Source: CAZFLM01 sp964519955 (GTDB taxonomy: Bacteria > Armatimonadota > Chthonomonadetes > Chthonomonadales > CAJBBX01). Taken from it: DNA of 42,519 nucleotides. Position numbers and translations under genes: made by a program. Positions 41,302 to 42,519 of the stretch are shown one piece after another (positions within the stretch are counted from its first letter, which is position 1; each line of letters begins with the position of its first letter). The stretch is taken from contig CAZFLM010000056.1 of assembly GCA_964519955.1 (NCBI GenBank), forward strand, positions 1 through 42,519, read 5' to 3'. The notes under the pieces were generated by a model. The model saw only the letters and a list, made by a program, of their open reading frames with translations. It was not told where the DNA came from and ran no database searches.

Positions 41302-42450
41302 ATGCGCAGGATTGCCGCCTACGTTCTGGTCTTCGCCGCGGGCGCGGCCGTGGGCCTCTTCGGCACACGGCCAGGCGGATGTGGCCGCCCGGCCGCTCCG
41401 CGCCCCACCGACGCCATGTCGGTGCTGAACGCCGTTCCCCCACCCGCTCCGACGAGCGACTCGGAGATCATCCAGGCCGCCGCGGCCATCCAGCCCGCCG
41501 TCGTCAACATCGACACGGTTGCCGAGCGCCGGACCGCGGTGGTGGACCTGCGCGGCAACCCGCTGGAGCGCACGCAGATGCTCCAGGGCACCGGCTCCGG
41601 CGTCACGCTCAGCTCCGACGGGCTCATCGCCACGAACAACCACGTCGTCGAGGGCGCCACCATCATCCGGGTGACGACGAGCGACGGGCGGAAGTACGAC
41701 GGCCGCACGGTAGGCTCCGACGCCAACTCGGACCTCGCCATCGTGAAGATCGACGCGCGCGAGCTGCCCGTCGCCCGCCTCGGCGATTCGGACGCCCTGC
41801 GGGTCGGCGAGACCGTGCTGGCCCTCGGGAACCCCATGGGCGTGGGCACCACGGTGACGCATGGCATCGTTTCGGCCACCAACCGGCCCGACCTCTCGGT
41901 GGGCGGCGGCCACGTGATGCGCCACGCGATCCAGACGGACGCCGCCATCAACAAGGGCAACTCGGGCGGCGCGTTGGCGAACCTGCGCGGCGAGGTCGTC
42001 GGGATCAACACAGCCATCTACTCGGAGACGGGGGGCAGCGTGGGCATCGGCTTCGCCATTCCGATGAACGCGGCCCGGTCCGTCCTCAAGCGCCTCGTGG
42101 CGGTCAGCCGAACGAAGCCGGTTCCCCCCGCCGAGCCGTACATCGGCATCACGTTCGCGCCCATCCGCATAGAGGACGCCAAGGAGATCGGCATCCCGCC
42201 GAACCAGGGCGTCTTCATCGAGCAGGTGCGCCCCCTCACCGCCGCCGACGACGCCGGGCTGCAGCGCGGCGACATCCTGATGGCCGTGGACGGGCAGATC
42301 GTCCACGACGTGACCGACGTGCGCAAGGCAATCGCGAAGCACCGGGTCGGCGACCAGATGCGGATGACGCTGCTGCGCGGCGATGGCAAGCAGGAGGAGG
42401 TCGGCCTGGAACTCGGGCGCCGTCCAGCGGGAGTGCCCAAGCCGAGGTAG
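41302..42450 (+). CDS. HtrA/DegP-like periplasmic serine protease with one PDZ domain
   Basis: 382 residues. Signal or anchor (about 3-22: RIAAYVLVFAAGAAVGLFG), linker, then the trypsin-like domain with triad His114 (NNHVVEG), Asp144 (NSDLAIVKI) and Ser221 (GNSGGAL); all are present. One PDZ domain covers about 285-370 (EPYIGITFAPI, GVFIEQVRPLTAADDAGLQR, GDILMAVDGQ). This is the DegS/HtrA single-PDZ layout, so it may act in envelope stress sensing or quality control. ATG 41302 is chosen because the signal segment begins there; the frame is open upstream through ribH but only as a shadow. Confidence 0.93.
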   Translation: MRRIAAYVLVFAAGAAVGLFGTRPGGCGRPAAPRPTDAMSVLNAVPPPAPTSDSEIIQAAAAIQPAVVNIDTVAERRTAVVDLRGNPLERTQMLQGTGSGVTLSSDGLIATNNHVVEGATIIRVTTSDGRKYDGRTVGSDANSDLAIVKIDARELPVARLGDSDALRVGETVLALGNPMGVGTTVTHGIVSATNRPDLSVGGGHVMRHAIQTDAAINKGNSGGALANLRGEVVGINTAIYSETGGSVGIGFAIPMNAARSVLKRLVAVSRTKPVPPAEPYIGITFAPIRIEDAKEIGIPPNQGVFIEQVRPLTAADDAGLQRGDILMAVDGQIVHDVTDVRKAIAKHRVGDQMRMTLLRGDGKQEEVGLELGRRPAGVPKPR

Positions 42451-42477
42451 CGGGGCATCCCAATGCGGCGCTGCACA

Positions 42478-42505
42478 GGGCGGGCAGGGACGCCCGCCCC
42501 ACCAC
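42478..42505. repeat. palindromic intergenic repeat, second copy
   Basis: GGGCGGGC (42478-42485), loop AGGGAC, GCCCGCCC (42492-42499), then ACCACAACGTTGC: the same element as 35540-35575. It begins 27 nt after the protease stop and could double as a terminator stem. The window ends 14 nt later. Confidence 0.8.
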
Positions 42506-42519
42506 AACGTTGCACCGGC

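Overview
The window is a high-GC (roughly 65-70%) bacterial chromosome fragment from a draft or metagenome-derived scaffold: two runs of exactly 100 N (4069-4168 and 6934-7033) sit inside tandem repeats. Two short proteins carry DUF1559-type pseudopilin sequence with an H-x8/9-DG ending. Together with a GH116-type glucosidase, an OPT-like transporter, LolA-like and Uma2 proteins and many short palindromic intergenic repeats, this suggests Armatimonadota or a relative (Planctomycetota-like lineages are the alternative). flgA, flgH and flgI imply an outer membrane. The phylum is inference.

Layout. (1) 1-6750: a PfkB sugar kinase and a metallo-beta-lactamase-fold hydrolase on the minus strand. 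They are divergent from a plus-strand set of a nucleotidase-like/tetraheme cytochrome fusion, a thioredoxin-like exported protein, an M48 membrane protease and a small unknown protein. A back-to-back pair of near-consensus sigma-70 promoters lies between the two directions. (2) 6751-7452: a 114-nt tandem hairpin repeat with an assembly gap, then a promoter with a 14-bp palindrome in its spacer. (3) 7453-20595: an envelope/transport block. It starts with a 1684-residue fusion of a degenerate M28 peptidase and an FtsX/MacB permease. Uma2, LolA-like, OPT-like and two pseudopilin-like genes follow. It ends with a tightly coupled set: a duplicated CxxC protein, a PqqD-like protein, a mini FtsX permease and a LolD/MacB ATPase.

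(4) 20943-29462: a compact flagellar operon, flgF-flgG-flgA-flgH-flgI-flgJ-flgN-flgK-flgL-fliW-csrA, mostly with overlapping or closely spaced genes. It covers distal rod, P and L rings, rod capping, the hook-filament junction and the FliW/CsrA flagellin-translation switch. A strong hairpin between converging genes closes it. (5) 29574-35364, minus strand: an RfaE-like PfkB kinase, several unrecognised small proteins (two preceded by the same dispersed repeat, one probably frameshifted), a membrane-anchored subtilisin coupled to a 64-residue protein, and a secreted unknown. (6) 35670-42450, plus strand: a secreted GH116-type glycosidase, riboflavin genes ribE-ribBA-ribH, and an HtrA/DegP-like protease.

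The most unusual parts are the pseudo-peptidase/permease fusion and the CxxC-PqqD-mini-permease-ATPase operon. Both permeases lack an ATPase in the same polypeptide, and the only ABC ATPase in the window is at 19834. One ATPase serving both is an attractive but untested reading.
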